Below, piece after piece: positions 1-8,664 of a DNA stretch of 64,000 nt. This DNA is from Nocardioides potassii. GTDB taxonomy: Bacteria > Actinomycetota > Actinomycetes > Propionibacteriales > Nocardioidaceae. Location of the stretch: contig NZ_JAKJHZ010000007.1 in assembly GCF_021648885.1 (NCBI RefSeq), forward strand, positions 496,001-560,000, written 5' to 3'. Positions within the stretch are counted from its first letter, which is position 1. Each line of letters starts with the position of its first letter. Below the pieces are notes generated by a model. That model was not told where the DNA came from, searched no databases, and saw nothing but the letters and a program-made list of their open reading frames with translations. The position numbers and the translations under genes are program-made.

Positions 1-1748
1 ACTTCCTCGTGGCCTTCGCCGTGATCGCGATCGTGGTCGGGGCGTTCATCATCTTCAACACCTTCTCGATCCTGGTCTCCCAGCGCGTGCGCGAGTCCGC
101 GCTGCTGCGCGCGCTGGGCGCGAGCAAGCGGCAGGTCACCCGCTCGGTGCTGGTCGAGGCCTTCCTCATGGCGATCGTCGGCTCCACGCTCGGACTCCTG
201 CTCGGGCTCGGCCTGTCCCGTGCGCTCGCCGGCCTCTTCCGCACCTTCGGCCTCGACATCGCCGGCGAGGTGCTGACCCTGACGCCGTTCACGATCGTGG
301 CGGGCTACGTCGTCGGCATCGTCGTCACGATGCTCGCGGCCTACGTCCCGGCCCGTCGTGCCGCGAAGGTGCCGCCGGTCGCGGCAATGCGCGACGACCT
401 CGTCGTGCAGGAGAAGGGCATGACGCGCCGGCTGGTGCTGGGCTCGATCGCCATGGTGATCGGTACGGCGCTGGCCGCGGCGGGACTGGCCGGCGCCCCC
501 GGCACCGACGCGATCTGGATCGGCGCTGGCGCGGTCATCTGGGTCGTCACCACCGCCGTCCTCGCGCCGGTGCTCGGCCACCCGGTGCTCGTCGCGTGCC
601 GTTCCGTCTTCGGTCGGCTGTTCCGCACCCCGGGTCGGCTGGCCGGGGAGAACGCGCTGCGCAACCCCCGCCGCACCGGTGCGACCGCCTCCGCGCTGAT
701 GATCGGCCTCGCCGTCGTCTCCGCTGTCGGCGTGCTCGCCTCGTCGCTCGGCGCCACGCAGGACAAGATCGTCGACAAGGAGTTCACGGCCGACTTCCTG
801 GTCCAGATGCCCACCTTCCAGGGCTTCCCGGCGCGCTACGGCAACGAGATGGAGAAGATCAACGGCATCGCCGAGGTCTCGCGGCAGCAGGGATCGCCCG
901 TCAGCGTCGAGGTGCCGGGCCGGGCCAAGCCCGACCAGTCCTTCGCCGCCGCGGTGGACCCGGCGTTCTTCAAGGTCTACGACCTGAAGATGCTCGACGG
1001 CCGCGCGTCGGTGACGGGCGACCAGGTGCTGCTCAGCAAGAGCCGCGCGAGCGACTACGAGGCGGGTGTCGGCGATACGATCGAGGTCGCGTTCCCCGGC
1101 GGGAGGACGATCCCGCTCGAGGTGAGCGGCATCTTCGAGCCGACCCCGACGACCAGCGGGATCACCGTTCCGTTCTCGGTGTTCGCGGAGGCGGGCATCA
1201 AGCGCAGCGACTCCTCGATCAGCATCACCCTCGCAGACGGCGCCGACCGCAACGCGGTCAAGTCCGACCTCGAGTACACCGTCAAGGACCTGCCGATCCT
1301 GTCCGTGCAGGACAAGGAGGAGTTCAAGGACCTCATCAGCGGCCAGGTCAACCAGCTGCTCTACGTCATCTACGGCCTGCTCGCCCTCGCCGTGGTCATC
1401 GCGGTGATCGGCATCGTCAACACCCTCGGCCTCAGCGTGCTGGAGCGCACCCGCGAGATCGGCCTGCTGCGCGCGGTCGGCCTGTCGCGGCGCAAGCTGC
1501 GCTGGATGATCACCCTGGAGTCGGTGGCGATCGCGGTGCTCGGCGCCGTCCTCGGGATGGCGCTCGGGCTGGTCATCGGCGTGGTCCTGCGCGAGTCGCT
1601 CAAGGACGACCTCACCGAGCTGTCCCTCCCCCTCGGCAGCCTGGTCGCCTTCCTGGTGGTCGCGGTGCTGTTCGGCGTGCTCGCGGCCGTCGTACCCGCC
1701 ATCCGCGCCTCGCGGATGAAGGTGCTGCAGGCCATCGCCACGGACTGA
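1..1748 (+). CDS. FtsX-type ABC transporter permease, 5' end cut off by the window
   Basis: This is the C-terminal part of an integral membrane permease of the FtsX/MacB (lolE-like) type. The reading frame is open from base 3 to the TGA at 1746-1748, so the true start lies upstream. About 580 residues are visible. A first FtsX membrane block comes first (motif LVSQRVRESALLRALGASKR, then three hydrophobic segments). A second helix near residue 145 and an extracytoplasmic region of about 200 residues follow (roughly 255-440). A second FtsX block with the matching motif LERTREIGLLRAVGLSRRKL closes the protein. The duplicated ERxxEIGxLRAxG signature is what identifies the family. Such permeases pair with an MJ0796-like ATPase, presumably upstream and outside the window. 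The substrate cannot be read from the sequence. Confidence 0.92.
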   Translation, partial: FLVAFAVIAIVVGAFIIFNTFSILVSQRVRESALLRALGASKRQVTRSVLVEAFLMAIVGSTLGLLLGLGLSRALAGLFRTFGLDIAGEVLTLTPFTIVAGYVVGIVVTMLAAYVPARRAAKVPPVAAMRDDLVVQEKGMTRRLVLGSIAMVIGTALAAAGLAGAPGTDAIWIGAGAVIWVVTTAVLAPVLGHPVLVACRSVFGRLFRTPGRLAGENALRNPRRTGATASALMIGLAVVSAVGVLASSLGATQDKIVDKEFTADFLVQMPTFQGFPARYGNEMEKINGIAEVSRQQGSPVSVEVPGRAKPDQSFAAAVDPAFFKVYDLKMLDGRASVTGDQVLLSKSRASDYEAGVGDTIEVAFPGGRTIPLEVSGIFEPTPTTSGITVPFSVFAEAGIKRSDSSISITLADGADRNAVKSDLEYTVKDLPILSVQDKEEFKDLISGQVNQLLYVIYGLLALAVVIAVIGIVNTLGLSVLERTREIGLLRAVGLSRRKLRWMITLESVAIAVLGAVLGMALGLVIGVVLRESLKDDLTELSLPLGSLVAFLVVAVLFGVLAAVVPAIRASRMKVLQAIATD

Positions 1749-1798
1749 CTACCCGGGGCGGTGAGGACATCCACGGGGTGCGGTGGCACCGTGGACGA

Positions 1799-3265
1799 GT
1801 GAGCGACACACAACTGAAGACGTCAGGGGACAGGTCCGACCGCAGCTTCTTCGGACAGCCCGGGGTGCTGGCGAACCTGTTCGGGGTCGAGCTGTGGGAG
1901 CGGTTCAGCTTCTACGGCATGCAGGGCATCCTGCTGATCTACCTCTACTACTCGGCCGCCAAGGGCGGGCTCGGCATCGACGAGGCGGTCGCCACCGGCA
2001 TCGTCGGTGCGTACGGCGGCGGGGTCTACCTCTCTACCATCCTCGGCGCATGGCTGGCCGACCGGCTGATCGGCCCCGAGCGGACGCTGTTCTACTCGGC
2101 GATCTGCGTGATGCTCGGGCACATCGCGCTGTCGCTGCTGCCGGGCCTGACCGGTGTCGGCGTCGGTCTGGTGCTGATCGCGCTCGGCTCGGGCGGCGTG
2201 AAGGCCAACGCGACCTCGCTGGTCGGCTCGCTCTACGACGAGCACGACCCGCGTCGCGACGCGGGCTTCTCGCTGTTCTACATGGGCATCAACATCGGTG
2301 CCCTGATCGGTCCGCTGCTGACGGGCCTGCTGCAGGAGGCGGCCGGCTTCCACTGGGGCTTCGCCGCCGCCGCGGTCGGCATGGCGATCGGGCTCGCGCA
2401 GTACGCCGCCTTCCGCGGGCGGCTGCCCGAGGAGACCAACCACGTCGCCAACCCGCTGCCGGCCGGTCGCGGGATGCTGTACGGCGGCGCGGCCGTCGTG
2501 GTCGTCGTACTGATCGCGGTGCTCACGTGGGTCGACGTGATCACCGCCAGCCGGCTGTCCAACATCGTGATCGGCATCAGCCTGGTGGCGGCGATCGCGT
2601 ACTTCGCAGTCATCCTCGGCGACAAGCAGGTCGAGGGCCGCGAGCGCAGCAGGGTCTTCGCCTTCATCCCGCTCTTCGTGTGCAACGTCGTCTTCTGGTC
2701 GCTCTACCAGCAGCAGTTCACCGTCGTGACGATCTACGCCGACAAGCGCCTGGACCGCAACCTGTTCGGCTGGGAGATGCCGGTGTCGTGGGTGCAGTCG
2801 ATCAACCCGGTCTTCATCATCGTGCTCGCCGGCGTCTTCGCGGCGCTGTGGACCAGGCTCGGTGACCGGCAGCCGGTGACGCCGTTCAAGTTCGGCGCCG
2901 GCACCGCGTTGATGGGCGTGGCGTTCTTCTGCTTCCTGCCGATGCCCGGTGGCGAGAACACCGCCCCGCTCCTCGGCCTCGCCGGCATCCTGCTCGTCTT
3001 CACCGTGGCCGAGCTGCTGATCTCTCCGGTGGGCCTGAGCGCGACGACCAAGCTGGCGCCGCGGAAGTTCGCGACGCAGATGGTCGCGCTCTACTTCCTC
3101 TCGATCGCCCTCGGCACGGCGCTCGCCGGCACGCTGGCGGGCTACTACAACCCGGACGACGAGTCGCCGTTCTTCATCTGGATCGGGCTCGCCTCCGTCG
3201 TCACGGGCGTCGTCGTGATGCTGGCCTCCAAGCCGATCCACAAGCTCATGGCCGGGGTCGACTGA
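1799..3265 (+). CDS. POT/PTR2 family proton-dependent oligopeptide transporter
   Basis: A 488-residue inner-membrane symporter of the POT (PTR2) family, expected to import di- and tripeptides with protons. The family signature is near the N-terminus: ELWERFSFYG at residues 31-40 holds the E-x-x-E-R-F proton-coupling motif. The second POT motif region (SLFYMGINIGALIGPLLTG) follows about 130 residues later. There are about 12-14 hydrophobic helices, and the length is typical. I chose the GTG at 1799 because the conserved N-terminus begins right after it. The open frame continues far upstream, but there it only shadows the preceding permease. The next gene starts one base after the stop, so the two are probably cotranscribed. 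Substrate range is inferred from the family only. Confidence 0.93.
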   Translation: MSDTQLKTSGDRSDRSFFGQPGVLANLFGVELWERFSFYGMQGILLIYLYYSAAKGGLGIDEAVATGIVGAYGGGVYLSTILGAWLADRLIGPERTLFYSAICVMLGHIALSLLPGLTGVGVGLVLIALGSGGVKANATSLVGSLYDEHDPRRDAGFSLFYMGINIGALIGPLLTGLLQEAAGFHWGFAAAAVGMAIGLAQYAAFRGRLPEETNHVANPLPAGRGMLYGGAAVVVVVLIAVLTWVDVITASRLSNIVIGISLVAAIAYFAVILGDKQVEGRERSRVFAFIPLFVCNVVFWSLYQQQFTVVTIYADKRLDRNLFGWEMPVSWVQSINPVFIIVLAGVFAALWTRLGDRQPVTPFKFGAGTALMGVAFFCFLPMPGGENTAPLLGLAGILLVFTVAELLISPVGLSATTKLAPRKFATQMVALYFLSIALGTALAGTLAGYYNPDDESPFFIWIGLASVVTGVVVMLASKPIHKLMAGVD

Positions 3266-3266
3266 G

Positions 3267-3977
3267 ATGCTGGAGTCGCTCGGCTGGGGAGCGGTGGCGG
3301 CGAGCTCGCTGCTGATCGGCGCCGTGCTGGCGCTGGTCCGCACGTGGTCCGACCGGCTCGTCGGGCTGGTGCTCGGCTTCGGTGCGGGAGCGCTGATCGC
3401 GAGCGTGTCCTTCGAGCTCGCCGAGGAGGGGCTCAAGATCGGGAGCTCGTACGCCGTCGCGATCGGGCTGGCCCTGGGCAGCCTCGTCTTCTTCAGTGCG
3501 GACAAGCTCGTGCAGCGCTGGGGCGGCCGGTCCGGCGGCTCGTCGGCTGGCGCGCCCCTGGCGGTCGGTGCCTTCCTCGACGGCATCCCCGAGCAGATGG
3601 TCCTCGGGATCGGCATCGCCTCCGGGCAGGGCGTCAGCGCCGCCCTGCTCGTCGCGATCTTCGCCTCCAACCTGCCGGAGGCGATCGGGTCGGCCGCCGA
3701 CATGAAGGGTGGCGGTCGATCGGGCCGCTCGGTCGTCGGCCTCTGGGCCGTGGTCGCCGCGCTCTGCGCCCTCGCGACCGGCGGCGGCTACGCGCTCTCC
3801 GACCTCGTCTCGAGCGAGGGCCAGGCGCTCATCGACGGCTTCGCCGCCGGCGCGCTCCTCACGATGCTGATCGACTCGATGGTCCCCGAGGCCAAGGAGA
3901 AGGCCAAGGACCTCGCCGGGCTCGCGACCGTCGTCGGCTTCGCGCTCGCGGCCGGGCTCTCGCTGCTCGGCGGCTGA
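3267..3977 (+). CDS. ZIP-like membrane protein
   Basis: A 236-residue polytopic membrane protein with about seven hydrophobic segments. It resembles the ZIP family of divalent-metal transporters in length and pattern. Two segments carry the ZIP-style proline-glutamate motifs: AFLDGIPEQMVLGIG (about residues 107-121) and ASNLPEAIG (about 133-141). In well-studied ZIP proteins the corresponding motifs are HNxPEG and HxxxE. Here the histidines are replaced (DGIPE and SNLPEA), so metal transport is doubtful or at least differently coordinated. The ATG is one base after the transporter stop at 3263-3265, which implies coupling with the POT gene. The family placement is by pattern only. Confidence 0.7.
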   Translation: MLESLGWGAVAASSLLIGAVLALVRTWSDRLVGLVLGFGAGALIASVSFELAEEGLKIGSSYAVAIGLALGSLVFFSADKLVQRWGGRSGGSSAGAPLAVGAFLDGIPEQMVLGIGIASGQGVSAALLVAIFASNLPEAIGSAADMKGGGRSGRSVVGLWAVVAALCALATGGGYALSDLVSSEGQALIDGFAAGALLTMLIDSMVPEAKEKAKDLAGLATVVGFALAAGLSLLGG

Positions 3978-3998
3978 CGCTCCGGGCGCGGCGCCGCG

Positions 3999-5039
3999 TC
4001 AGTAGCCGCCCTCGGGTTCGACCATCTCACCGCGGACGCCGAGCAGGCGGACGGGGCGCTGGTCGTCGAGGGCGAGGAAGAGGTCGAAGGCGGTCTGCGC
4101 GATCACCTCGACGTCGTACGTCGGCTGCTTGAGCTTGCGGACCTTCGTGAACGTGAAGAACGGCGCGAACCGGACCTTGAGGTGGACGCGCTGGACCGCC
4201 CGCTCCTCCTTCCGTACGTCGTCGACCACCCGGGAGGCGAGCTCGGCCAGCGCGGCTCGCACCTCGTCGGGGGTGACGAGGTCGGACTGGTACGTCGTCT
4301 CGCGACCGTGGGCACGCGCCACCCACGGGGTGTCGTCGGGGCGCGTGCGGCCACCACCGCGCCCGAGCCGACCGAGGTGCGCGCCGCTCGCCGGGCCGAA
4401 CGCCGCGACCAGCGCGTCCTCCTCGGCCGCGGCGAGGTCGGCGACCGTCCGGATCCCGATCGCCTCGAGCCGGCCGCCGATCCTGCTGCCGACGCCCCAG
4501 AGCGCCGTGGTCGGGCGTTCGCCCATGACCTCCATCCAGTTGTCGCGGGTCAGCACGAACGTGCCCTGCGGCTTCCCGAACTCGGTCGCGATCTTCGCCC
4601 GCACGAGGGTGTCGCCGATGCCGACCGAGCAGTGCAGGCCGGTCGCCTCCAGCACCGCCGCCTGGACCGATCGGGCGGTCGCCACCGGGTCGTCAGCCTC
4701 GATGCCGACGAAGGCCTCGTCCCAGCCCAGCACCTCGACCACCGCGCCCGGCGTCGCGCGCAACGTCGCCATCACCCGCGCCGACGCCTCCTCGTAGACC
4801 GGGAAGTCGACCGGCAGGAACACCGCGTCGGGACAGCGCCGCTTGGCCAGCTTGAGCGCCAGCCCGCTGCGCACGCCGTGGGCGCGCGCCTCGTAGGACG
4901 CGGTCGACACCACGGCCCGCTCGGTCGGATCGCCTCGCCCGCCGACCACCACCGGTAGACCGACCAGCTCGGGTCGGCGCAACAGCTCGACGGCGACGAG
5001 GAACTGGTCCATGTCGACGTGGAGCACCCAGTGGGTCAC
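3999..5039 (-). CDS. dinB: Y-family DNA polymerase IV (DinB-like)
   Basis: A 346-residue translesion DNA polymerase of the DinB (Pol IV) class. Palm-domain motif I is HVDMDQF at residues 7-13, holding the metal-binding Asp9. The nucleotide-binding ASYEARAHG segment is at 48-56, and the second catalytic pair (Asp107, Glu108) sits in GWDEAF. The helix-hairpin-helix thumb (ALWGVGSRIGGRL, TVADLA) and a little-finger domain follow. I chose the GTG at 5037-5039 because it immediately precedes motif I. The open frame extends upstream, but that stretch looks noncoding. The usual SIDEAY is replaced by GWDEAF, and the protein ends soon after RLLGVRGEMV with no obvious C-terminal clamp-binding tail. Its upstream region contains a 76-base dyad. 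Confidence 0.92.
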   Translation of the reverse strand: MTHWVLHVDMDQFLVAVELLRRPELVGLPVVVGGRGDPTERAVVSTASYEARAHGVRSGLALKLAKRRCPDAVFLPVDFPVYEEASARVMATLRATPGAVVEVLGWDEAFVGIEADDPVATARSVQAAVLEATGLHCSVGIGDTLVRAKIATEFGKPQGTFVLTRDNWMEVMGERPTTALWGVGSRIGGRLEAIGIRTVADLAAAEEDALVAAFGPASGAHLGRLGRGGGRTRPDDTPWVARAHGRETTYQSDLVTPDEVRAALAELASRVVDDVRKEERAVQRVHLKVRFAPFFTFTKVRKLKQPTYDVEVIAQTAFDLFLALDDQRPVRLLGVRGEMVEPEGGY

Positions 5040-5088
5040 CCGACCATCGTGCCCGAACCGTCCGATGTCCCACCCGTCCGTTCCTCCG

Positions 5089-5164
5089 CCATGGGATGTC
5101 GACGAACGTGCACTTCCCCATGTCAGCTGACCGAGGGAAGCGCCCACTGGCCGACATCCCATGG
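5089..5164. repeat. 76-bp concentric inverted repeat between divergent dinB and a small acidic gene
   Basis: Outer arms CCATGGGATGTCG (5089-5101) and CGACATCCCATGG (5152-5164) are perfect 13-base complements. Inside them CTTCCC (5113-5118) pairs with GGGAAG (5135-5140), and the core GTCAGCTGAC (5122-5131) is itself a palindrome. All three tiers share one symmetry axis at 5126.5. The element sits in the only intergenic space of this divergent pair, so it could be an operator, a cruciform-forming element or a relic repeat. Confidence 0.75.
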
Positions 5165-5233
5165 TGGGCGGTCGTCTCCGGGGGCACCCCTGCGGGCGGA
5201 CCGGGCGCCCGCCCGGCGGCGTACGGTCGCGAG

Positions 5234-5458
5234 ATGAGCAGCGACCAGGACCCCTACGCCGAGCACCCGGAGAAGTCCGCCTTCCCCACCGCGGGCGAGC
5301 GCGTGTCCGACGAGGACCGGCAGCGGGCGCTCGACGCCGAGCCCGAGGGCAACGCGTCGGTGGGCGACACGGTGGACACCGACGACGTCGACTCGAGCGC
5401 CCACGAGGACGGGCCGGGCTCGCAGGAGGTCGACGAGCAGGTGCACGAGGACGAATGA
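5234..5458 (+). CDS. small acidic protein of unknown function
   Basis: A 74-residue, strongly acidic and hydrophilic protein with Asp and Glu throughout. There is no hydrophobic segment and no recognised domain. It begins MSSDQDPYAEHPEKSAF and ends in EQVHEDE. I chose the ATG at 5234 because the sequence upstream belongs to the inverted repeat and has no coding character. Codon third positions are GC-rich like those of the neighbours, which supports expression. It is divergent from dinB, and a short hairpin lies just after its stop. It resembles small uncharacterised acidic proteins predicted in other actinobacteria, and I assign no function. Confidence 0.65.
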   Translation: MSSDQDPYAEHPEKSAFPTAGERVSDEDRQRALDAEPEGNASVGDTVDTDDVDSSAHEDGPGSQEVDEQVHEDE

Positions 5459-5462
5459 GGAC

Positions 5463-5478
5463 CCCGCGCCGTCGCGGG
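5463..5478 (+). terminator. short GC hairpin after the acidic protein gene
   Basis: CCCGCG-CCGT-CGCGGG forms a six-base stem with a four-base loop four bases after the stop codon. There is no T-run, so it is only a weak terminator candidate. Confidence 0.4.
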
Positions 5479-5542
5479 TAGACTCCCCGACCGCTGAAGG
5501 GTGGATCTCCCACCGATCACGTCCAGCTCCTGGGGGACCCAC

Positions 5543-6586
5543 ATGGCCGGTACCGACGCACCGCGGCGCCAGCGACTCGCGTTCCTGCTGCCCGTCTACA
5601 ACGAGTCGGACGGCATCGCCGAGTTCCACCGGGTCCTGCAGGAGACGGCAGCCGTGCTGGAGGCCGACCTCGACGTGCAGTTCGTCTACGTCGACGACGG
5701 CTCGCGCGACGACTCCCGCGAGCGGCTGATCGCGCTCCGCGAGCAGGACCCGCGGGTCGTCGTCATCGGGCTCTCGCGCAACTTCGGCCACCAGAAGGCG
5801 GTGACGGCGGCCCTCGACGCCGTCGACGCGGACGCCGTGGTCATCATGGACACCGACCTCCAGGACCCGCCCGCGGTCACCGTCGAGCTCGTCGAGCGCT
5901 GGCGCGCCGGCGCCGACGTCGTCTACGCGCAGCGCCGCTCGCGCACCGACACGTGGTTCAAGCGGACCACCGCCGACGTGTTCTACCGCGTCCTCGAGCG
6001 CACCTCCTCGATCGAGATCCCCCGCAACACCGGCGACTTCCGCCTCCTCGACCGCCGCGTCGTCGAGGAGCTGCGGCGCTACCGCGAGCACAACCGCTTC
6101 CTGCGCGGCCTGACCAGCTACGTCGGGTTCCAGCAGGAGGCCGTCCTCTACGACCGTGACGCCCGCTTCGCCGGGACGACCGGCTACCCACTGAAGAAGA
6201 TGGTGCAGTTCGCCGGTGACGGCATCTTCGGCTTCTCGACCGCACCGCTGGTGCTGATCAGCCGGATCGGCTTCTTCTTCTCCGCGCTCAGCGCCGTGGG
6301 CATCCTGTACGCCCTCGGCGTTCGGCTGCTGACCCCCGAGCGCGCGGTGCCGGGCTGGGCGTTCCTGGCGATCATCCTGCTCCTGGTGGGCGGCGTGCAG
6401 ATCACCATGCTGGGCATCCTCGGCAGCTACCTGGGTCGCGTCTACACCGAGGTGCAGCAGCGCCCGCTGTACGCCGTCTCGCTCCGCGCCGGGTCGCCGT
6501 GGCGCGACGAGACGTCGTACCGGCCCGACCGGCACGCGTCCGACAACGTCGACCCCGCCGACCTCGGGCGAGCCTCCCGTGGCTGA
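5543..6586 (+). CDS. membrane-anchored GT2 glycosyltransferase (polyprenyl-phosphate sugar synthase type)
   Basis: A 347-residue family 2 glycosyltransferase with an N-terminal GT-A catalytic domain and two C-terminal transmembrane helices. This is the DPM1/GtrB/CsbB layout. Visible motifs are LLPVYNESDG near the start, VYVDDGSRDDS about 40 residues later, the metal-binding MDTDLQDPP, and the NTGDFRLLDR region. Enzymes of this type move a sugar from a nucleotide donor to undecaprenyl or decaprenyl phosphate on the cytoplasmic face. The ATG at 5543 is preceded by GGGGGA, a good ribosome binding site. The gene overlaps the following gtrA-like gene by eight bases, and a GT-C gene comes next. The three together form a classical three-component glycosylation set. 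Confidence 0.93.
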   Translation: MAGTDAPRRQRLAFLLPVYNESDGIAEFHRVLQETAAVLEADLDVQFVYVDDGSRDDSRERLIALREQDPRVVVIGLSRNFGHQKAVTAALDAVDADAVVIMDTDLQDPPAVTVELVERWRAGADVVYAQRRSRTDTWFKRTTADVFYRVLERTSSIEIPRNTGDFRLLDRRVVEELRRYREHNRFLRGLTSYVGFQQEAVLYDRDARFAGTTGYPLKKMVQFAGDGIFGFSTAPLVLISRIGFFFSALSAVGILYALGVRLLTPERAVPGWAFLAIILLLVGGVQITMLGILGSYLGRVYTEVQQRPLYAVSLRAGSPWRDETSYRPDRHASDNVDPADLGRASRG

Positions 6587-7034
6587 CGGGCGGGCGGCCC
6601 TGGGCCGGTTCGCCGTCGTGGGAGTGGTCAACACGGCGATCGACTTCGTGCTCTTCGGCCTGCTCGCCCTGGCGGGCTGGCCGCTGCTGCTGGCCAACTT
6701 CGTCTCGACCAGCGCGGGGATGACGTTCAGCTTCTTCGTGAACCGGTCGTGGACCTTCGGCTCGACGCGCAGCATCCGCAGCACCGTCCTGCCGTTCCTG
6801 CTGGTCACAGCCGTCGGCCTGTGGGTGATCCAGCCGCTGGTCATCGTCGCGGTGGGCGGCCTGCTCGACGCCGCGGCGCCGTCGCTGCCCGAGCAGCTGC
6901 GCCAGGTGTGGGTCCCGAAGGCCGTCGCCATCGGGGTCGGCCTGGTGTGGAACTTCTCCTGGTACCACCGGTCGGTCTTCCGGGCCGCGGACGAGGACGT
7001 GAGCGACGTGTCCCGTGAGGAGAGGATCCCGTGA
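6579..7034 (+). CDS. GtrA family membrane protein (putative lipid-linked sugar flippase)
   Basis: A 151-residue protein with four predicted transmembrane helices and the GtrA family start FAVVGVVNTAIDFVLFG. It also has the internal FSFFVNRSWTF motif between helices two and three. Proteins of this family are thought to flip polyprenyl-phosphate-linked sugars across the membrane or to assist the partner GT2. The GTG start at 6579 overlaps the GT2 stop by eight bases, and the stop overlaps the next start by four bases. All three proteins are therefore translationally coupled. The flippase role is inferred from the family and this context. Confidence 0.92.
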   Translation: MADGRAALGRFAVVGVVNTAIDFVLFGLLALAGWPLLLANFVSTSAGMTFSFFVNRSWTFGSTRSIRSTVLPFLLVTAVGLWVIQPLVIVAVGGLLDAAAPSLPEQLRQVWVPKAVAIGVGLVWNFSWYHRSVFRAADEDVSDVSREERIP

Positions 7035-8650
7035 ACCGACCTGCCGAGGGCCTCGTCGTCCGCACGGGGTCGCTGGTGGTCGCCGCCGGCTTCCTGTGGG
7101 TGACGCTCAACGTGCTCGTCGCGCCGAAGTACGGCGTCGTGCGCTGGCCGCGGGTCGGGGTGCCGGTCGCCGCAGCCGTGGTGCTGGTCGTGCTCGTGCT
7201 CGCCGTCGTCGCGTCGCGCGGGCTCGTCCGTCGGCTCGAGGAGCGGCCGTGGCTGCGCCGCGTGCTGCTGCTGGTCGCGCTCCTCGCGATGTTCGCGGTG
7301 CAGGTCCGGCTCGGCTACTCGATCCGGTTCAACCCGGGCTGGGACGCCGGCTTCCTCGAGACCCAGACCCGCGGCATCGTCGACGGCACGATCCCCGTCG
7401 AGTCAGTGGCCGCCACGCTCGCGGCGTACCCCAACAACCTGTTCCTGGCGTCGCTGATGACGCGGTTCTGGGAGCAGTGGCTCGGCGCCGGTCACACCGA
7501 CGGCGACCTCGGGCTGGTGCTCGTCAACGCGGCGGTGCTCTGCGCGTCGGTGGTCTTCGTCTACCTGGCCGCGCGGCGGCTCGGCGGCCCCGCGACGGCG
7601 TACGTCGCCTCGCTGTTCTGCGTCGTCTTCGTGGGGGTCTCGCCGTGGATCGGCGTCGTCTACTCCGACACGGTCGGCATGCTCCCGATCGCCGTCCTCG
7701 CCTACCTCGCCGTGCTGCTGCGCGACGTCACCGGCTGGGCCCGGCCCCTGCTCTGGCTGGCCGTCGGCGTCGTCGGGGCGCTGGGCTACGCGATCAAGCC
7801 GACCGTGGTGTTCGCCGTGCTGGCGCTGGTCGCCGTCACCGTGCTGACGACTGCGTGGCGCACCTGGTCGAGCCGGGACGCGCTGCTGCGCGTGGGTGCC
7901 GTGCTGGGCCTGGGCGTCGGAGCGGTCATCGGGCTCCAGGCCACGACGCTGACCATCGACGCGGCCGAGCTCAGCCCGCCGCCCGGCCAGACCGGCGCGG
8001 CCTTCCCGGTGTCGCACTTCCTGATGATGGGCGCCGCGGAGAAGCCCGGGCCCTACAACCCGTACTACGGCGCGTACCGCGACGAGGACGCGCTGGCAAC
8101 GCTCGCTGTCCCGATCGGTGAGGAGCGCGAGCGCCACGGCTTCGAGGAGTACAAGGCCCGCGTGTCCGCGATGGGCCCCGTCGGCTACGCCCGTTTCCTC
8201 AACGACAAGGCGACGTGGACCATGGGCGACGGCACCTTCTTCATGTACGGCGAGGGGAGCATGGCCGCCGTGCCGACGCCGTTCGCCCACGGCTCCGCGA
8301 CCGACCGGCAGGTCCAGTCCTTCCTCGGGCTCCACGGCGACCGGTTCTGGATGGTCGCCGACACGTGGCAGGCGTTCTGGCTCGTCGTGCTGCTGCTGAT
8401 GGCGGCCCCGCTGGTCCTGCGCGACCGCGACCTCGACTCGCTCCCCGCCGCCGCGATGCGGGCCGGGCTCCTGGGCCTGGTCCTGTTCGTCCTGTTCTTC
8501 GAGGGCCGGTCGAGGTACCTCTACCTCTACCTGCCCTTCTTCCTCCTGCTCGCCTCGACGGCGGTCGTCGCGATCGCGCGGCGGGTGCGACCGGAGCGAG
8601 AGGCCCAGCGGGACGCCGAGACGGACGCCGAGGTCGCGCCCGCCGGGTGA
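7031..8650 (+). CDS. GT-C fold membrane glycosyltransferase
   Basis: A 539-residue polytopic membrane protein with roughly 11-13 hydrophobic helices. A large first periplasmic loop carries NPGWDAGFLETQTRG (about residues 99-113), where an acidic residue resembles the catalytic Asp of GT-C enzymes (PMT, ArnT, YfhO). A second soluble stretch, about residues 310-420, precedes the last helices. GT-C enzymes take sugars from polyprenyl phosphate donors on the outer face. It overlaps the GtrA-like gene by four bases and probably completes the set as the transferase. The acceptor (wall polymer, protein or lipid) cannot be deduced. The C-terminus is charged and cytoplasmic. The next gene is convergent, 14 bases away. 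Confidence 0.85.
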   Translation: MNRPAEGLVVRTGSLVVAAGFLWVTLNVLVAPKYGVVRWPRVGVPVAAAVVLVVLVLAVVASRGLVRRLEERPWLRRVLLLVALLAMFAVQVRLGYSIRFNPGWDAGFLETQTRGIVDGTIPVESVAATLAAYPNNLFLASLMTRFWEQWLGAGHTDGDLGLVLVNAAVLCASVVFVYLAARRLGGPATAYVASLFCVVFVGVSPWIGVVYSDTVGMLPIAVLAYLAVLLRDVTGWARPLLWLAVGVVGALGYAIKPTVVFAVLALVAVTVLTTAWRTWSSRDALLRVGAVLGLGVGAVIGLQATTLTIDAAELSPPPGQTGAAFPVSHFLMMGAAEKPGPYNPYYGAYRDEDALATLAVPIGEERERHGFEEYKARVSAMGPVGYARFLNDKATWTMGDGTFFMYGEGSMAAVPTPFAHGSATDRQVQSFLGLHGDRFWMVADTWQAFWLVVLLLMAAPLVLRDRDLDSLPAAAMRAGLLGLVLFVLFFEGRSRYLYLYLPFFLLLASTAVVAIARRVRPEREAQRDAETDAEVAPAG

Positions 8651-8664
8651 CGGATCCCTGGACG

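Noticed and set aside
596..1798. Long N-terminal extension of the POT transporter frame
   Set aside because: It overlaps the end of the FtsX-type permease in another frame and reads as Arg/Pro-rich shadow sequence. The POT domain starts at the GTG at 1799.
1823..3703. 626-codon open frame antisense to the POT and ZIP-like genes
   Set aside because: The composition (Asp/Arg/His-rich, no domain) is that of an antisense shadow in high-GC DNA, and membrane protein genes on the other strand explain the bases.
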